Of a stretch of 64,000 bases of DNA, positions 37,418-45,806 are shown one piece after another; within the stretch, counting starts at the first letter, position 1; every line of letters begins with the position of its first letter. Source of the DNA: Methylobacter sp. KS41 (GTDB lineage: Bacteria > Pseudomonadota > Gammaproteobacteria > Methylococcales > Methylomonadaceae); NCBI GenBank assembly GCA_002862125.1, contig PHSP01000001.1, positions 248,001 through 312,000 of the forward strand, written 5' to 3'. A program made the position numbers and the translations under genes. The notes beneath the pieces were generated by a model. That model saw nothing but the letters and a program-made list of their open reading frames with translations, searched no databases and was not told where the DNA came from.

Positions 37418-39037
37418 ATGCTTACCGGCGAAATCCGTAGCCAAGTCGACTCAATCTGGAATGCCTTCTGGTCGGGCGGCATCTCGAACCCGCTGGAGGT
37501 GATGGAACAAATAACCTATCTGCTGTTCCTGCGCCGTCTGGACGACCTGCATACGCTGGAAGAAAACAAATCCGTCCGCCTCGGCAAACCGATCGAACGC
37601 CGGATATTTCCTGAGGGTAACGACAGCAAAGGCCGCGATTTTAACGATCTGCGCTGGTCGCGCTTCAAGAACTTCGCCCCGGCGGAAATGTTCGCTGTGG
37701 TTGACGAGCACGTTTTCCCCTTTCTGCGCGGCATGGGCGGCGATGATTCGACCTACGCGCACCACATGAAGGATGCGCGTTTCACCATCCCCACCCCGGC
37801 CCTGCTGTCCAAGGTGGTGGACATGCTCGACCATGTGCCGATGGAGGACCGCGACACCAAGGGCGACCTGTACGAGTACATGCTCAGCAAGATCGCCAGC
37901 GCCGGGCAGAACGGCCAGTTCCGCACCCCGCGCCACATCATCCGGCTGATGGTCGAGCTGACCGCTCCCAACGCCAAGGATGTCATCTGCGACCCGGCCA
38001 GCGGCACCTGCGGCTTCCTGGTCGCGGCCGGGGAATACCTGCGCGAGAAGCGCCCGGAAATCCTGCTTGATGCGACAACCCGCGAGCATTTTCACCACGG
38101 CATGTTTCATGGCTACGATTTCGATAACACCATGCTGCGCATCGGCAGCATGAACATGCTGCTGCACGGCGTAGAGAACCCGGACATCCGCTATCAGGAT
38201 TCGCTGGCGGAGGATCATGCCGGCGACGAAGAGAAATACTCGCTGATCCTCGCCAACCCGCCGTTTGCCGGCTCGCTTGATTACGAGAACACCGCCAAGG
38301 ATTTGCTGGCCATCGTCAAAACCAAGAAAACCGAACTGCTGTTCCTCGCCCTGTTCCTGCGCCTGTTGAAACCCGGCGGCCGCGCGGCCATCATCGTGCC
38401 GGACGGCGTGCTGTTCGGCTCCTCCAAGGCGCACAAGCAACTGCGGCAAATGCTGGTCGAGGAACAGAAGCTGGATGCGGTCATATCCCTGCCGTCCGGG
38501 GCCTTCAAGCCCTATGCCGGGGTATCGACGGCCATCCTGATCTTCACCAAGACCAATTCCGGCGGCACCGGTCACGTCTGGTTCTACGACATGCATGCCG
38601 ACGGCTGGAGCCTTGACGACAAGCGCCAGCCGCTGCTGGCGGAGGAAAAGCTCGGGGTGACGCCTGCCGAAGCCCTGACCGAAGCGGAACACGCGAAGAA
38701 CAACCTGCCGGACGTGCTGGCCCGCTGGCTTCGACTCCGCTCAGCCCAAGGGCTTGTACCGACCGAAGCCGAAGGGCCTGGACTTCGTTCGTTGAGCGGA
38801 GTCGAAACGAATGATGCCGAAACGAGTGAAATTACCCGCCCACGCACCGGACAAAGCTTCTGCGTCCCCAAAACAGAAATTGCCGCCAACGGCTACGACC
38901 TGTCCATCAACCGCTACAAGGAAGTGGTGCATGAGGAAGTCGGGCATCTGCCTCCGAAGGATATATTGGCAAAACTGGCGAAGCTGGAAGAAGAGATTCA
39001 GGCCGGGATGAAAGAGCTTGAATCAATGCTAAGCTAG
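37418..39037 (+). CDS. hsdM: Type I restriction-modification system, DNA methyltransferase subunit
   Basis: Modification subunit that makes N6-methyladenine with HsdS. The HsdM N-terminal helical domain (IWNAFWSGGISNPLEVMEQI) is followed by FRTPRHIIRLMVEL, the SAM-binding DPASGTCGFLVAA near 193-205, and the catalytic NPPF at residues 280-283. The end YDLSINRYKEVVHEEV is normal for the family. Between DVLARW (about residue 435) and DAETSEITRPRTGQSFC, about 26 extra residues (LRSAQGL...RSLSGVET) are encoded by a 78-base palindromic repeat inserted in frame. The length is therefore 539 instead of roughly 510. Confidence 0.95.
   Translation: MLTGEIRSQVDSIWNAFWSGGISNPLEVMEQITYLLFLRRLDDLHTLEENKSVRLGKPIERRIFPEGNDSKGRDFNDLRWSRFKNFAPAEMFAVVDEHVFPFLRGMGGDDSTYAHHMKDARFTIPTPALLSKVVDMLDHVPMEDRDTKGDLYEYMLSKIASAGQNGQFRTPRHIIRLMVELTAPNAKDVICDPASGTCGFLVAAGEYLREKRPEILLDATTREHFHHGMFHGYDFDNTMLRIGSMNMLLHGVENPDIRYQDSLAEDHAGDEEKYSLILANPPFAGSLDYENTAKDLLAIVKTKKTELLFLALFLRLLKPGGRAAIIVPDGVLFGSSKAHKQLRQMLVEEQKLDAVISLPSGAFKPYAGVSTAILIFTKTNSGGTGHVWFYDMHADGWSLDDKRQPLLAEEKLGVTPAEALTEAEHAKNNLPDVLARWLRLRSAQGLVPTEAEGPGLRSLSGVETNDAETSEITRPRTGQSFCVPKTEIAANGYDLSINRYKEVVHEEVGHLPPKDILAKLAKLEEEIQAGMKELESMLS
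38729..38806. repeat. Palindromic repeat copy 1, in frame inside hsdM
   Basis: The arms TTCGACTCCGCTCA (38730-38743) and TGAGCGGAGTCGAA (38793-38806) are perfect 14-base reverse complements around a 49-base middle. The unit is 78 bases, a multiple of three, so the hsdM frame is kept. Related copies are at 39440-39570 and 39878-39956. Confidence 0.85.
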
Positions 39038-39079
39038 AGGGTCAAGGCGCTTGTTTCCAGCCAGGAATCAGAGGTTGTT

Positions 39080-39121
39080 GTGGGAGCGACGCCCTCGTCG
39101 CGACGATGGCGTCGCTCCCAC
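39080..39121. repeat. REP-like perfect palindrome downstream of hsdM
   Basis: GTGGGAGCGACGCC (39080-39093) pairs with GGCGTCGCTCCCAC (39108-39121), and the middle TCGTCGCGACGA (39095-39106) is itself a palindrome. The wording GTGGGAGCG..GCC is that of dispersed extragenic palindromes in many gammaproteobacteria. It lies 43 bases after the hsdM stop. Confidence 0.8.
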
Positions 39122-39202
39122 GAAATTTGTAACGACTTCCACACCATGAATATCGATGGGAATAAATTATAATTCATTCAAACCTAACTATTGAGGAAAA
39201 AC

Positions 39203-39556
39203 ATGCCTTTAATTGCACTGAAAGCCCATTATGACGGTCATGCGGTCATTTTCGACGAACCCTGCGACCTGCCGCCGGAAACTCCGTTGTTGGTAGTCGT
39301 CAATCCACAGGGCACACCGGGCCAAACCAGCGATAAAACCAATCGCTCGGCGGCCTTCCAGGCCGCGTTCGGTGCGTTGCGAGGAAAGCTGAGCAGCGCC
39401 GATGAATTCATGGCTCGCAAAGCCGAGGTTGGCTTCCACCCTTCGACAGGCTCAGGGCATCGCTCCGCTCAACCAACGGACAACACACAGTCAACGGGTT
39501 CACTTCATCTAACAAGTTCTGTTAAGGCACCGAATTCAAAAATAACCGCTCCCTGA
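39203..39556 (+). CDS. Antitoxin-like small protein with repeat-derived tail
   Basis: The start is ATG 39203, because GAGG lies 7 bases upstream. The first 77 residues (MPLIALKAHYDGHAVIFDEP, then CDLPPETPLLVVV and DEFMARKAEV) look like the small proteins that accompany PIN or RelE-type toxins; no toxin gene follows here. From about residue 78 to 117 the sequence (GFHPSTGSGHRSAQPTD onward) comes from the palindromic repeat and has no protein-like character. The natural stop was probably lost when the repeat inserted. The function is uncertain. Confidence 0.55.
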   Translation: MPLIALKAHYDGHAVIFDEPCDLPPETPLLVVVNPQGTPGQTSDKTNRSAAFQAAFGALRGKLSSADEFMARKAEVGFHPSTGSGHRSAQPTDNTQSTGSLHLTSSVKAPNSKITAP

Positions 39557-39570
39557 GCGGAGTCGAAGGG
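39440..39570. repeat. Palindromic repeat copy 2, in the antitoxin-like gene's tail
   Basis: The left part CCCTTCGACAGGCTCAGGGC (39440-39459) runs into TCGCTCCGCTCAACCAACGG. The right part is CTGAGCGGAGTCGAAGGG (39553-39570). It is the same element type as copy 1, but longer and more diverged. It begins inside the coding frame and ends 10 bases before the GIY-YIG start codon. Confidence 0.75.
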
Positions 39571-39580
39571 AGCTTACGCT

Positions 39581-40003
39581 ATGCCCTACATGTACATCCT
39601 CGAATGCTCTGACGGCAGCTACTACACAGGCAGAACCTGGGATTTGGAGCGCCGGTTGTGGGAGCACCAGAATGGCTTGGGCGCAAAACATACGGTCAAA
39701 CACTTACCGATTAAACTGGTTTACTGCGAAGAATGTGAGCGTATCGAAGACGCCTATGCTCGTGAAAAGCAGATTCAGGGTTGGAGCCGCAAGAAAAAAC
39801 AGGCATTGATGGCAGGTGATACTAATCAGATTCACCTTTTGGCTGAGTGCCGGAATGAGAGCCATAGCCGAAACCTTGGCTTCGACTCCGCTCAGCCAAC
39901 GGGTCCTAGCTGTACCCTGAGCAAGCCCGACCGTTCTCTGAGCGGAGCCGAAGGGAACATCGACAGCCAACCTACACTTTTAAAACCCGATGAAAAAGCT
40001 TGA
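39581..40003 (+). CDS. GIY-YIG nuclease-domain protein with repeat-derived tail
   Basis: Residues 1-95 form a single GIY-YIG domain. [16 protein letters not shown] (4-19) contains the YIL and YTG elements, then [12 protein letters not shown], a KL.Y.E segment and [16 protein letters not shown]. This is the UPF0213/YhbQ type, small nucleases with unclear roles in DNA repair or exchange. From about residue 99 (FDSAQPTG...SLSGAEG) the sequence is encoded by the palindromic repeat. It lies in the hsdM-hsdS gap and is probably cargo. Confidence 0.82.
   Translation: MPYMYILECSDGSYYTGRTWDLERRLWEHQNGLGAKHTVKHLPIKLVYCEECERIEDAYAREKQIQGWSRKKKQALMAGDTNQIHLLAECRNESHSRNLGFDSAQPTGPSCTLSKPDRSLSGAEGNIDSQPTLLKPDEKA
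39878..39956. repeat. Palindromic repeat copy 3, in the GIY-YIG gene's tail
   Basis: GGCTTCGACTCCGCTCAGCC (39878-39897) is answered by CTGAGCGGAGCCGAAGGGA (39938-39956). The arms match copy 1 with one change (GAGCC for GAGTC). The unit is about 79 bases, close to copy 1, and lies within the 3' part of the GIY-YIG reading frame. Confidence 0.82.
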
Positions 40004-40019
40004 GGGGATGCTCGAATGA
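39990..40019 (+). other. Echo of the hsdM 3' end
   Basis: This 30-base stretch reads MKKLEGMLE plus stop, out of frame with the GIY-YIG gene it touches. The true hsdM ends MKELESMLS, and just before hsdS (40115-40138) a third version reads RLERMLK plus stop, whose TGA overlaps the hsdS GTG. The tail of hsdM is thus present three times between hsdM and hsdS. Confidence 0.6.
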
Positions 40020-40033
40020 ATTTTAAATCATTC

Positions 40034-40114
40034 CGTAGGGTACGCATCGCGTACCATTTTTCAAGGTTTTGCTATGAATTAGGCCTGCAAAAGGTACGCG
40101 ATGCGTACCCTACG
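40034..40114. repeat. Perfect 22-base inverted repeat before hsdS
   Basis: CGTAGGGTACGCATCGCGTA plus CC (40034-40055) is exactly complementary to 40093-40114 across a 37-base spacer. It ends 20 bases before the hsdS start, so the transcript could form a strong hairpin there and affect HsdS expression. The sequence looks like a dispersed intergenic element. Confidence 0.85.
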
Positions 40115-40134
40115 CGGCTTGAGAGGATGCTTAA

Positions 40135-41304
40135 GTGACCGTTACATTTTCAAAGCTTGGAAATGTTGCCGAATTCATTAATGGAGCTGCGTTTAAGCCA
40201 GAAGATTGGGGTGAAATTGGAAATAAAATTATCCGCATTCAAAATCTCACGGACAAATCCAAACCTTTCAATAGAACAACACGACAAATAAATGAACGCC
40301 TTCACGTCCACCCTGGCGACCTTCTGGTTTCTTGGTCTGCTACGTTGGGAGTATTCGAATGGGAAGACCCCGAAGTAGGACTATTAAATCAACACATTTT
40401 TAGAGTACTACCTGACACAAACAGGGTCGATAAGCGTTACCTTCGCCATTCTTTAGAATTAGCTTTACTTGATATGCGGAAGCATATGCATGGAGCCACC
40501 ATGCTTCATGTTAATCGTGGAGAATTTCTATCAACTAAGCTTTATCTTCCTTCGCTCCCCGAACAACGCCGCATCGCCACCATTCTGGACCAAGCCGATG
40601 CGCTCAGAGCCAAGCGCCGGGAATCCTTGGCGCAACTGGACAGCCTCACGCAATCCATTTTTGTTGAGATGTTTGGTGACCCAATGACCCCAAATAGTCA
40701 TTGGCAATCGCAGCCAATCTCAAATTTTGTTGCGGGATTTGAAAGCGGGAAAAGCGTTGCCGCTGAGGATGAAAACGACTCGGCTTCATCTTTCCGTGTG
40801 TTGAAAGTTAGCGCGGTCACTTCTTTGGAATATAAACCACAAGAATCCAAAGCTGCTCCGATAGGTTTCACACCCCAACAGTCCTATATTGTTAGGAATG
40901 GTGACTTGCTTTTCAGTCGAGCAAATACAACTGACCTGATTGGTGCAACAGCTTATGTAAGCTATACACCGCCAAACTTATTGCTGTCAGACAAACTTTG
41001 GCGGTTCGTGTGGCACGAAAAGCCGCGAGCTGAACCCCTTTTTATTAGCTACCTGTTTCGACAGCCAAGGTTCCGGGCAGAAATTGGACGAAGAGCGTCT
41101 GGAACCAGCGGTTCAATGAAGAACATCTCGCAGAACAAAGTATTGTCAATTCCTGTTTGCTTACCGCCGCTAGAACTTCAACGGACATTCGCCAATCAAA
41201 TTAGAAGCATTGAGCAGACTAAGATTGCCTGCAAGGCCTCGGAGGTAGAACTCGACGCCCTCTTCACCTCACTCCAACACCGAGCTTTCCGTGGAGAACT
41301 GTAA
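40135..41304 (+). CDS. hsdS: Type I restriction-modification system, specificity subunit
   Basis: DNA-recognition subunit with two variable target-recognition domains: about residues 1-140 and 195-340. Each is followed by a conserved spacer helix. The first spacer is LPSLPEQRRIATILDQADAL, then RAKRRESLAQLDSLTQSIFVE; the second is LPPLELQRTFANQIRSIEQT, then the ending LDALFTSLQHRAFRGEL. The start is GTG at 40135 with GAGAGG 8 bases upstream, overlapping a short hsdM-like tail. The 389-residue length is normal. The two target domains differ, so the site is bipartite and asymmetric; it cannot be read from sequence. Confidence 0.94.
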   Translation: MTVTFSKLGNVAEFINGAAFKPEDWGEIGNKIIRIQNLTDKSKPFNRTTRQINERLHVHPGDLLVSWSATLGVFEWEDPEVGLLNQHIFRVLPDTNRVDKRYLRHSLELALLDMRKHMHGATMLHVNRGEFLSTKLYLPSLPEQRRIATILDQADALRAKRRESLAQLDSLTQSIFVEMFGDPMTPNSHWQSQPISNFVAGFESGKSVAAEDENDSASSFRVLKVSAVTSLEYKPQESKAAPIGFTPQQSYIVRNGDLLFSRANTTDLIGATAYVSYTPPNLLLSDKLWRFVWHEKPRAEPLFISYLFRQPRFRAEIGRRASGTSGSMKNISQNKVLSIPVCLPPLELQRTFANQIRSIEQTKIACKASEVELDALFTSLQHRAFRGEL

Positions 41305-41547
41305 ATGCGCCCATCAATAGCCCTGCAAGCCAACCGCGACGCGATCCGCGAAATCGCCCTGAGCCACCGGGTCAAAAACGTACGGGTTTTCGGCTCGGCG
41401 CTGCACGGCGACGACACCGGAGACAGCGGCCTGGATTTACTGGTCGATCCGACGCCGGAAACTACGCTTATGGATATTTCCAAGATTCAGGGCTTGCAAG
41501 ACTATCCAAACATCCGAAATGGCGCGCATGGCACGCCCTACACATGA
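41305..41547 (+). pseudogene. mntA: Truncated MntA-type nucleotidyltransferase copy
   Basis: The first 63 codons parallel the intact gene at 41754 (RPS.ALQ..RDAIREIAL.HRV, FGS.L.G.D). After MDISKIQ the match is lost and the frame ends in unrelated residues. The GSx10DxD nucleotidyltransferase motif reads GS..GLD, losing the first metal aspartate. It follows hsdS with no gap. I read it as a partial tandem duplicate that has decayed. Confidence 0.75.
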
Positions 41548-41753
41548 TTTTGACCTTTTGCAGGTGGTTATTTTTATATCTGGAAGGCGAAAAAAACATG
41601 TTTTTTACTCCAAATCATTCTTTCACAAGCTCACCGACGTTACCGCCTCCAAACGGCATGACGATGTCCCGATAAACGAAACAGCCCTCTCAAGCTGTTG
41701 TCTTTGCGGTGATTGGCTATAATGCCCTGACCACAACTTTTAGGAACCCGTTC

Positions 41754-42044
41754 ATGCGACCTTCTGAAGCCTTGCAAACCCACCGCGACGCCATCCGCGA
41801 AATCGCCCTGCGCCACCGAGTCACCAATGTCCGTGTCTTTGGCTCGGTGCTGTACGGCGAGGATACCGAGGACAGCGATCTGGATATTCTGGTCGAGCCG
41901 ACCGAGGACACCACGATGATGGACATTGGCGCAATTCAATACGAACTCACAGAGTTGCTGGGCATATCTGTGGACGTACTGACCCCGCGGGCGTTACCCG
42001 AAAGCTTCCGTCATCGAGTCTTGGCTGATGCGGCGCCGGTATGA
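41754..42044 (+). CDS. mntA: MntA-type nucleotidyltransferase antitoxin
   Basis: A 96-residue minimal nucleotidyltransferase. The start is ATG 41754, with AGGA about 9 bases upstream. The motif GSx10DxD is intact (GSVLYGEDTEDSDLD, then ILVE) and a third acidic residue lies in ISVDVL. In known HepT-MntA pairs this enzyme AMPylates and silences the HepT toxin. Its TGA overlaps the hepT ATG (ATGA at 42041-42044). Here the partner is broken, so it may be left without a target. Confidence 0.9.
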   Translation: MRPSEALQTHRDAIREIALRHRVTNVRVFGSVLYGEDTEDSDLDILVEPTEDTTMMDIGAIQYELTELLGISVDVLTPRALPESFRHRVLADAAPV

Positions 42045-42403
42045 CTAAATCGGATATTCAGCGCCTGGTGGTGTATCTCGGCCATATTCTGGATGCCATA
42101 GAACGATGCCATGAATAGGTTGAAGACATGGATGAGGTGGCATTCTTACAGGATAGGAAAACACAGGATGCAGTCATCCGCACCCTGGAGGTAATCGGTG
42201 AAGCTTCCAATAACGTCAGAAAGCATTATCCCGAGTTTGTGCAACAGCATCCTGAAGTGCCCTTCGGTTCTGCCTATGGAATGCGTAACGCTCTATCAGA
42301 CGGCTATTTCGATGTGGATTCCGAGCTGATCTGGAAAACCATCCACGAAGATTTGCCGGAACTGTATGACCGACTGAACCAGTTACTTTCATCCATGGAA
42401 TGA
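42041..42403 (+). pseudogene. hepT: HepT toxin gene with in-frame amber stop and mutated active site
   Basis: Codons 1-25 (MTKSDIQRLVVYLGHILDAI, then ERCHE) are followed by TAG at 42116-42118. The same frame then continues VEDMDEVAFLQDRKTQDAVI through IGEASNNVRKHYPE to SSME and its stop. Joined, it is a full-length DUF86/HepT protein of about 120 residues. The HepT RNase motif Rx4HxY reads RNALSDGY, with histidine replaced by aspartate. Two independent inactivating changes suggest a dead toxin. Residues after the stop could be reinitiated at ATG 42128. Confidence 0.85.
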
Positions 42404-42410
42404 GCGCCAA

Positions 42411-45400
42411 ATGACCTCTCCCCACTTCCAGTTCCTTGAAACCGAATGGCCCATGCTGTTTGAGGCCGCCGTCAAAGCGGAAAGCATGGCGAACACCGAT
42501 GCTCGAACATCCTGCTTCTATGCCCGGCGCACGCTGGAAATGGCCGTGGCGTGGCTGTACAAATACGACCCGGCGCTTAAACCGCCGTATCAGGACCACT
42601 TGAGCGCCCTAATCCACGAACCTACTTTCAGGCAGGTCGTAGGCGAGGCGCTGTTCACCAAAGCCAGGCTGATCAAGGACCTGGGCAATCTGGCGGCGCA
42701 CAGCGCCCGGAAAATAGCCGCTGCCGACGCATTGACCGCAACCCGCGAGCTGTTCCATGTCTGCTACTGGCTGGCCCGGACTTATGGCCAGAAATCGCGC
42801 CCCGATCCTGGCCTGCGCTTTGCTCCGGGTTTGTTGCCCAAGGCCTCCGCCGTGCCGCCGCAAACGCTCGATCAACTGAAAAAGCTGGAAGCTGAGCTCC
42901 ACGAGCGCGATGAAAAGCTCTCCGTATTGCTGGCAGGCAAAGCCGCGCTCGACGAAGAACTGAAAAAGCTGCGCGAGGAATTCGCAGCCGCTAGGAAAGC
43001 CAACTCCGCACAGCCCGACTCTCACGATTATTCCGAAGCCGAAACACGCGGCTACTTTATCGATCTGCTGCTGAAGGAAGCCGGCTGGGAGTTGAGCGAG
43101 AAGAATTTTGAAATCGAAGTGAGCGGCATGCCCAACAAACTGGGCAAAGGCTATGTCGATTACGTGCTGTGGGGCGATGACGGCAAGCCGCTGGCGCTGA
43201 TTGAAGCCAAGCGCACACGAAAGGATGCCAAGATCGGGCAGCAGCAGGCCAAGCTCTATGCCGACTGCCTTACAGCCCAATACGGCCAGCGCCCGGTGAT
43301 TTTCTATTCCAATGGCTACGAGCACTGGCTATGGGATGACGCCAGCTATCCGCCCCGGGCCGTTCAGGGCTTCTTCAAGAAACCGGAACTGGAACTGCTG
43401 ATTCAGCGCCGCAGCAGCCGCAAGAAGCTGGCGGATGCCGTGATCAACGAAGACATCATCGAACGCTATTACCAGACCCGCGCCGTGCGCCGGATAGCCT
43501 CAACCTTCGAGGCGGATAATCAGCGCAAGGCGCTGGTGGTAATGGCTACCGGCGCAGGCAAAACGCGCACCGTGATTGCGCTGGCAGACGTGCTGATGCG
43601 CTGCAACTGGGCCAAGCGGATACTGTTCCTCGCGGATCGCGTGGCGCTGGTCAATCAGGCCGTGAATGCCTTCAAAAAGCATCTGCCGGATTCATCACCG
43701 GTCAATCTGGTTACGGAGAAGAATACCGAAGGCCGGGTGTTCGTTTCCACTTACCCGACCATGATGGGGTTGATTGATGAGACTTTCGACGGCCAGCGCC
43801 GTTTTGGCTCCGGGCATTTCGACCTGATTATCATCGATGAGGCGCACCGCTCGGTTTATCAGAAATACCGCGCCATCTTCGACTACTTCGACTCGCTGCT
43901 GGTCGGCCTGACCGCGACGCCGAAGGATGAAATCGACCGCAATACTTACGGGCTGTTTGACCTGGAAACCGGCGTGCCCACCGATGCCTACGCCCTGGAT
44001 GAGGCCGTTGCCGACAGGCATCTGGTGCCGCCCAAGGCCATCTCTGTTCCCCTCAAATTTCAGCGCGAGGGCATCAAGTACGACGACCTGAGCGAGGATG
44101 AAAAAGAGCAGTGGGATGCGCTGGAATGGAATGAAGACGGCGCCACGCCGGATTCCGTCGATGCCGCCGCGCTGAACAAATGGCTGTTCAACACCGATAC
44201 CGTGGACAAGGCGCTGGCGCATTTGATGACCCATGGGCTGAAGGTGGCTGGCGGCGACCGGCTGGGCAAGACTATCATCTTTGCCAAGAACAACGCCCAT
44301 GCCGGCTTCATTGCCGAGCGCTTCAACGTCAATTACCCGCACTACAAGGGCCTTTTCGCCCGGACGATAACTTACAAAACCGAATACGCGCAGAGCCTGA
44401 TTGATGATTTTTCCAATAAGGACAAGATGCCGCATATCGCCATCTCGGTGGACATGCTGGATACCGGCATTGACGTGCCGGAAGCGGTCAATCTGGTGTT
44501 TTTCAAGATTGTCCGCTCGAAAACCAAGTTCTGGCAGATGCTGGGACGCGGGCCACGCCTGTGCTTAAACTTGTTCGGGCCGGGAAAGGACAAAGAGTTT
44601 TTCTATATCTTCGACTACTGCCAGAACCTGGAATTTTTCAGCCAGAACCCGGAGTTTTCCGACGGTTCGGCCAGCGAACCGCTCAGTGCCCGGCTATTCA
44701 AGGCGCGGCTGGAGATGATTGCGGAGTTGGACCAAAAAATTGAAGCCGGCCGACGCGTCTCTGAACGGGCTGATTACACGCTTAACGAAGCACAGTTGCG
44801 GACGGAACTGGCTGGCTTTCTGCATCAACGCGTGGCCGCCATGAACCTCGACAATTTTGTCGTCCGGTCGAAACGCAAATCAGTGCAGAAATATGCCAAG
44901 CCTGATGCGTGGCAAAATCTGGGGCGCGACGATTTCAACGAGCTAGCACAGAACCTTGCCGGATTGCCGACGGAACTCGTGGACGAGGACGAAGAAGCCA
45001 AACGCTTCGATATGCTGATACTCAGCATTCAGCTTGCCATTCTTCAAGCCCGGCCTGATTTCAACAGCCCGCGCGAAAGAACTCAGGCGATTGCCAGCGC
45101 CCTGGAAGAACAGGAGGCCATTCCGGCCATCAAGGTGGAAATGCAATTGATACAGGCGATTGCGGGCGAAGAATGGTGGCAGGATGTGACAGTTTCAATG
45201 CTGGAAATCGCGCGGAAAAAGCTGCGGGCATTGGTAAAGCTGATCGAGAAAGGCAAGAAGATCGTTGTCTATACCGATTTCGAGGATGAACTCGGCGATG
45301 CAACGCCGATTGACCTGCCTCAGATCGGCGCCGGAATGGACCTGGCAAAGTTCAGGGATAAAGCACGGCAGTTCCTCAAGGCGCATGAAAGCCATGTTGC

Positions 45401-45806
45401 TCTGCAACGCCTGCGCCGCAATCAGCCCCTCACCCCGCCGGACATTACCGAACTGGAGCGCATGCTGATCGATGCTGGCGGATCGCCGGAACTCATCAAC
45501 GAAGCCAGGGAGCAAAACCATGGCTTAGGACTCTTCATCCGTTCGCTGGCAGGGCTTGACAGAGAGACCGCAAAGCAAGCCTTCAGCGAGTTCATCAGCG
45601 GCACCACTGCCACGCCGAACCAGATTGAATTCATCAACCTTATCGTGGAGCACCTCACTGAAAACGGCGTGATGGAGCCTGACAGGCTGTATGAGTCGCC
45701 ATTCACAGATATCAGTCCGCAGGGGCCGGAAGGTGTATTTCCTTCCGCCAAGGTTGACCGGGTCATTCAAACGCTGGTGGAAATCCGGCAAAGGGCTGCT
45801 GCGTAG
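42411..45806 (+). CDS. hsdR: Type I restriction endonuclease subunit R (EcoEI-like)
   Basis: DNA translocase and nuclease subunit, 1131 residues. Domain order: an N-terminal DUF4145-like helical part (1-130), a coiled coil (about 150-200), and the HsdR nuclease domain with D..LW...KPLALIEAKRTR (PD-ExK, about 225-290). The SF2 helicase core follows with Walker A ATGAGKT at 379-385, DEAH at 476-479, LTATP, and motif VI LGRGPRL. The C-terminal EcoEI-type domain is rich in charged helices. It starts 7 bases after hepT, with the decayed toxin pair between hsdS and it. The stop codon lies within a palindromic element. Confidence 0.95.
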   Translation: MTSPHFQFLETEWPMLFEAAVKAESMANTDARTSCFYARRTLEMAVAWLYKYDPALKPPYQDHLSALIHEPTFRQVVGEALFTKARLIKDLGNLAAHSARKIAAADALTATRELFHVCYWLARTYGQKSRPDPGLRFAPGLLPKASAVPPQTLDQLKKLEAELHERDEKLSVLLAGKAALDEELKKLREEFAAARKANSAQPDSHDYSEAETRGYFIDLLLKEAGWELSEKNFEIEVSGMPNKLGKGYVDYVLWGDDGKPLALIEAKRTRKDAKIGQQQAKLYADCLTAQYGQRPVIFYSNGYEHWLWDDASYPPRAVQGFFKKPELELLIQRRSSRKKLADAVINEDIIERYYQTRAVRRIASTFEADNQRKALVVMATGAGKTRTVIALADVLMRCNWAKRILFLADRVALVNQAVNAFKKHLPDSSPVNLVTEKNTEGRVFVSTYPTMMGLIDETFDGQRRFGSGHFDLIIIDEAHRSVYQKYRAIFDYFDSLLVGLTATPKDEIDRNTYGLFDLETGVPTDAYALDEAVADRHLVPPKAISVPLKFQREGIKYDDLSEDEKEQWDALEWNEDGATPDSVDAAALNKWLFNTDTVDKALAHLMTHGLKVAGGDRLGKTIIFAKNNAHAGFIAERFNVNYPHYKGLFARTITYKTEYAQSLIDDFSNKDKMPHIAISVDMLDTGIDVPEAVNLVFFKIVRSKTKFWQMLGRGPRLCLNLFGPGKDKEFFYIFDYCQNLEFFSQNPEFSDGSASEPLSARLFKARLEMIAELDQKIEAGRRVSERADYTLNEAQLRTELAGFLHQRVAAMNLDNFVVRSKRKSVQKYAKPDAWQNLGRDDFNELAQNLAGLPTELVDEDEEAKRFDMLILSIQLAILQARPDFNSPRERTQAIASALEEQEAIPAIKVEMQLIQAIAGEEWWQDVTVSMLEIARKKLRALVKLIEKGKKIVVYTDFEDELGDATPIDLPQIGAGMDLAKFRDKARQFLKAHESHVALQRLRRNQPLTPPDITELERMLIDAGGSPELINEAREQNHGLGLFIRSLAGLDRETAKQAFSEFISGTTATPNQIEFINLIVEHLTENGVMEPDRLYESPFTDISPQGPEGVFPSAKVDRVIQTLVEIRQRAAA

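Noticed and set aside
37451-38692. 413-residue open frame on the minus strand opposite hsdM
   Set aside because: It has no recognisable motif, is low in complexity and rich in His/Gln/Arg, and lies fully antisense to a clear hsdM. It is a by-product of the codon bias of the real gene.
38729-38806. Reading the hsdM repeat as a break that splits hsdM into two genes
   Set aside because: The insert is a multiple of three bases, has no stop, and conserved HsdM sequence resumes in the same frame, so a single long protein is more likely.
38729-40114. CRISPR array
   Set aside because: The repeats are few, palindromic, unequally spaced and embedded in reading frames, without unique spacers of constant length and without cas genes.
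43695-44435. 246-residue minus-strand open frame opposite hsdR
   Set aside because: Antisense to the helicase core of hsdR, with no family resemblance.
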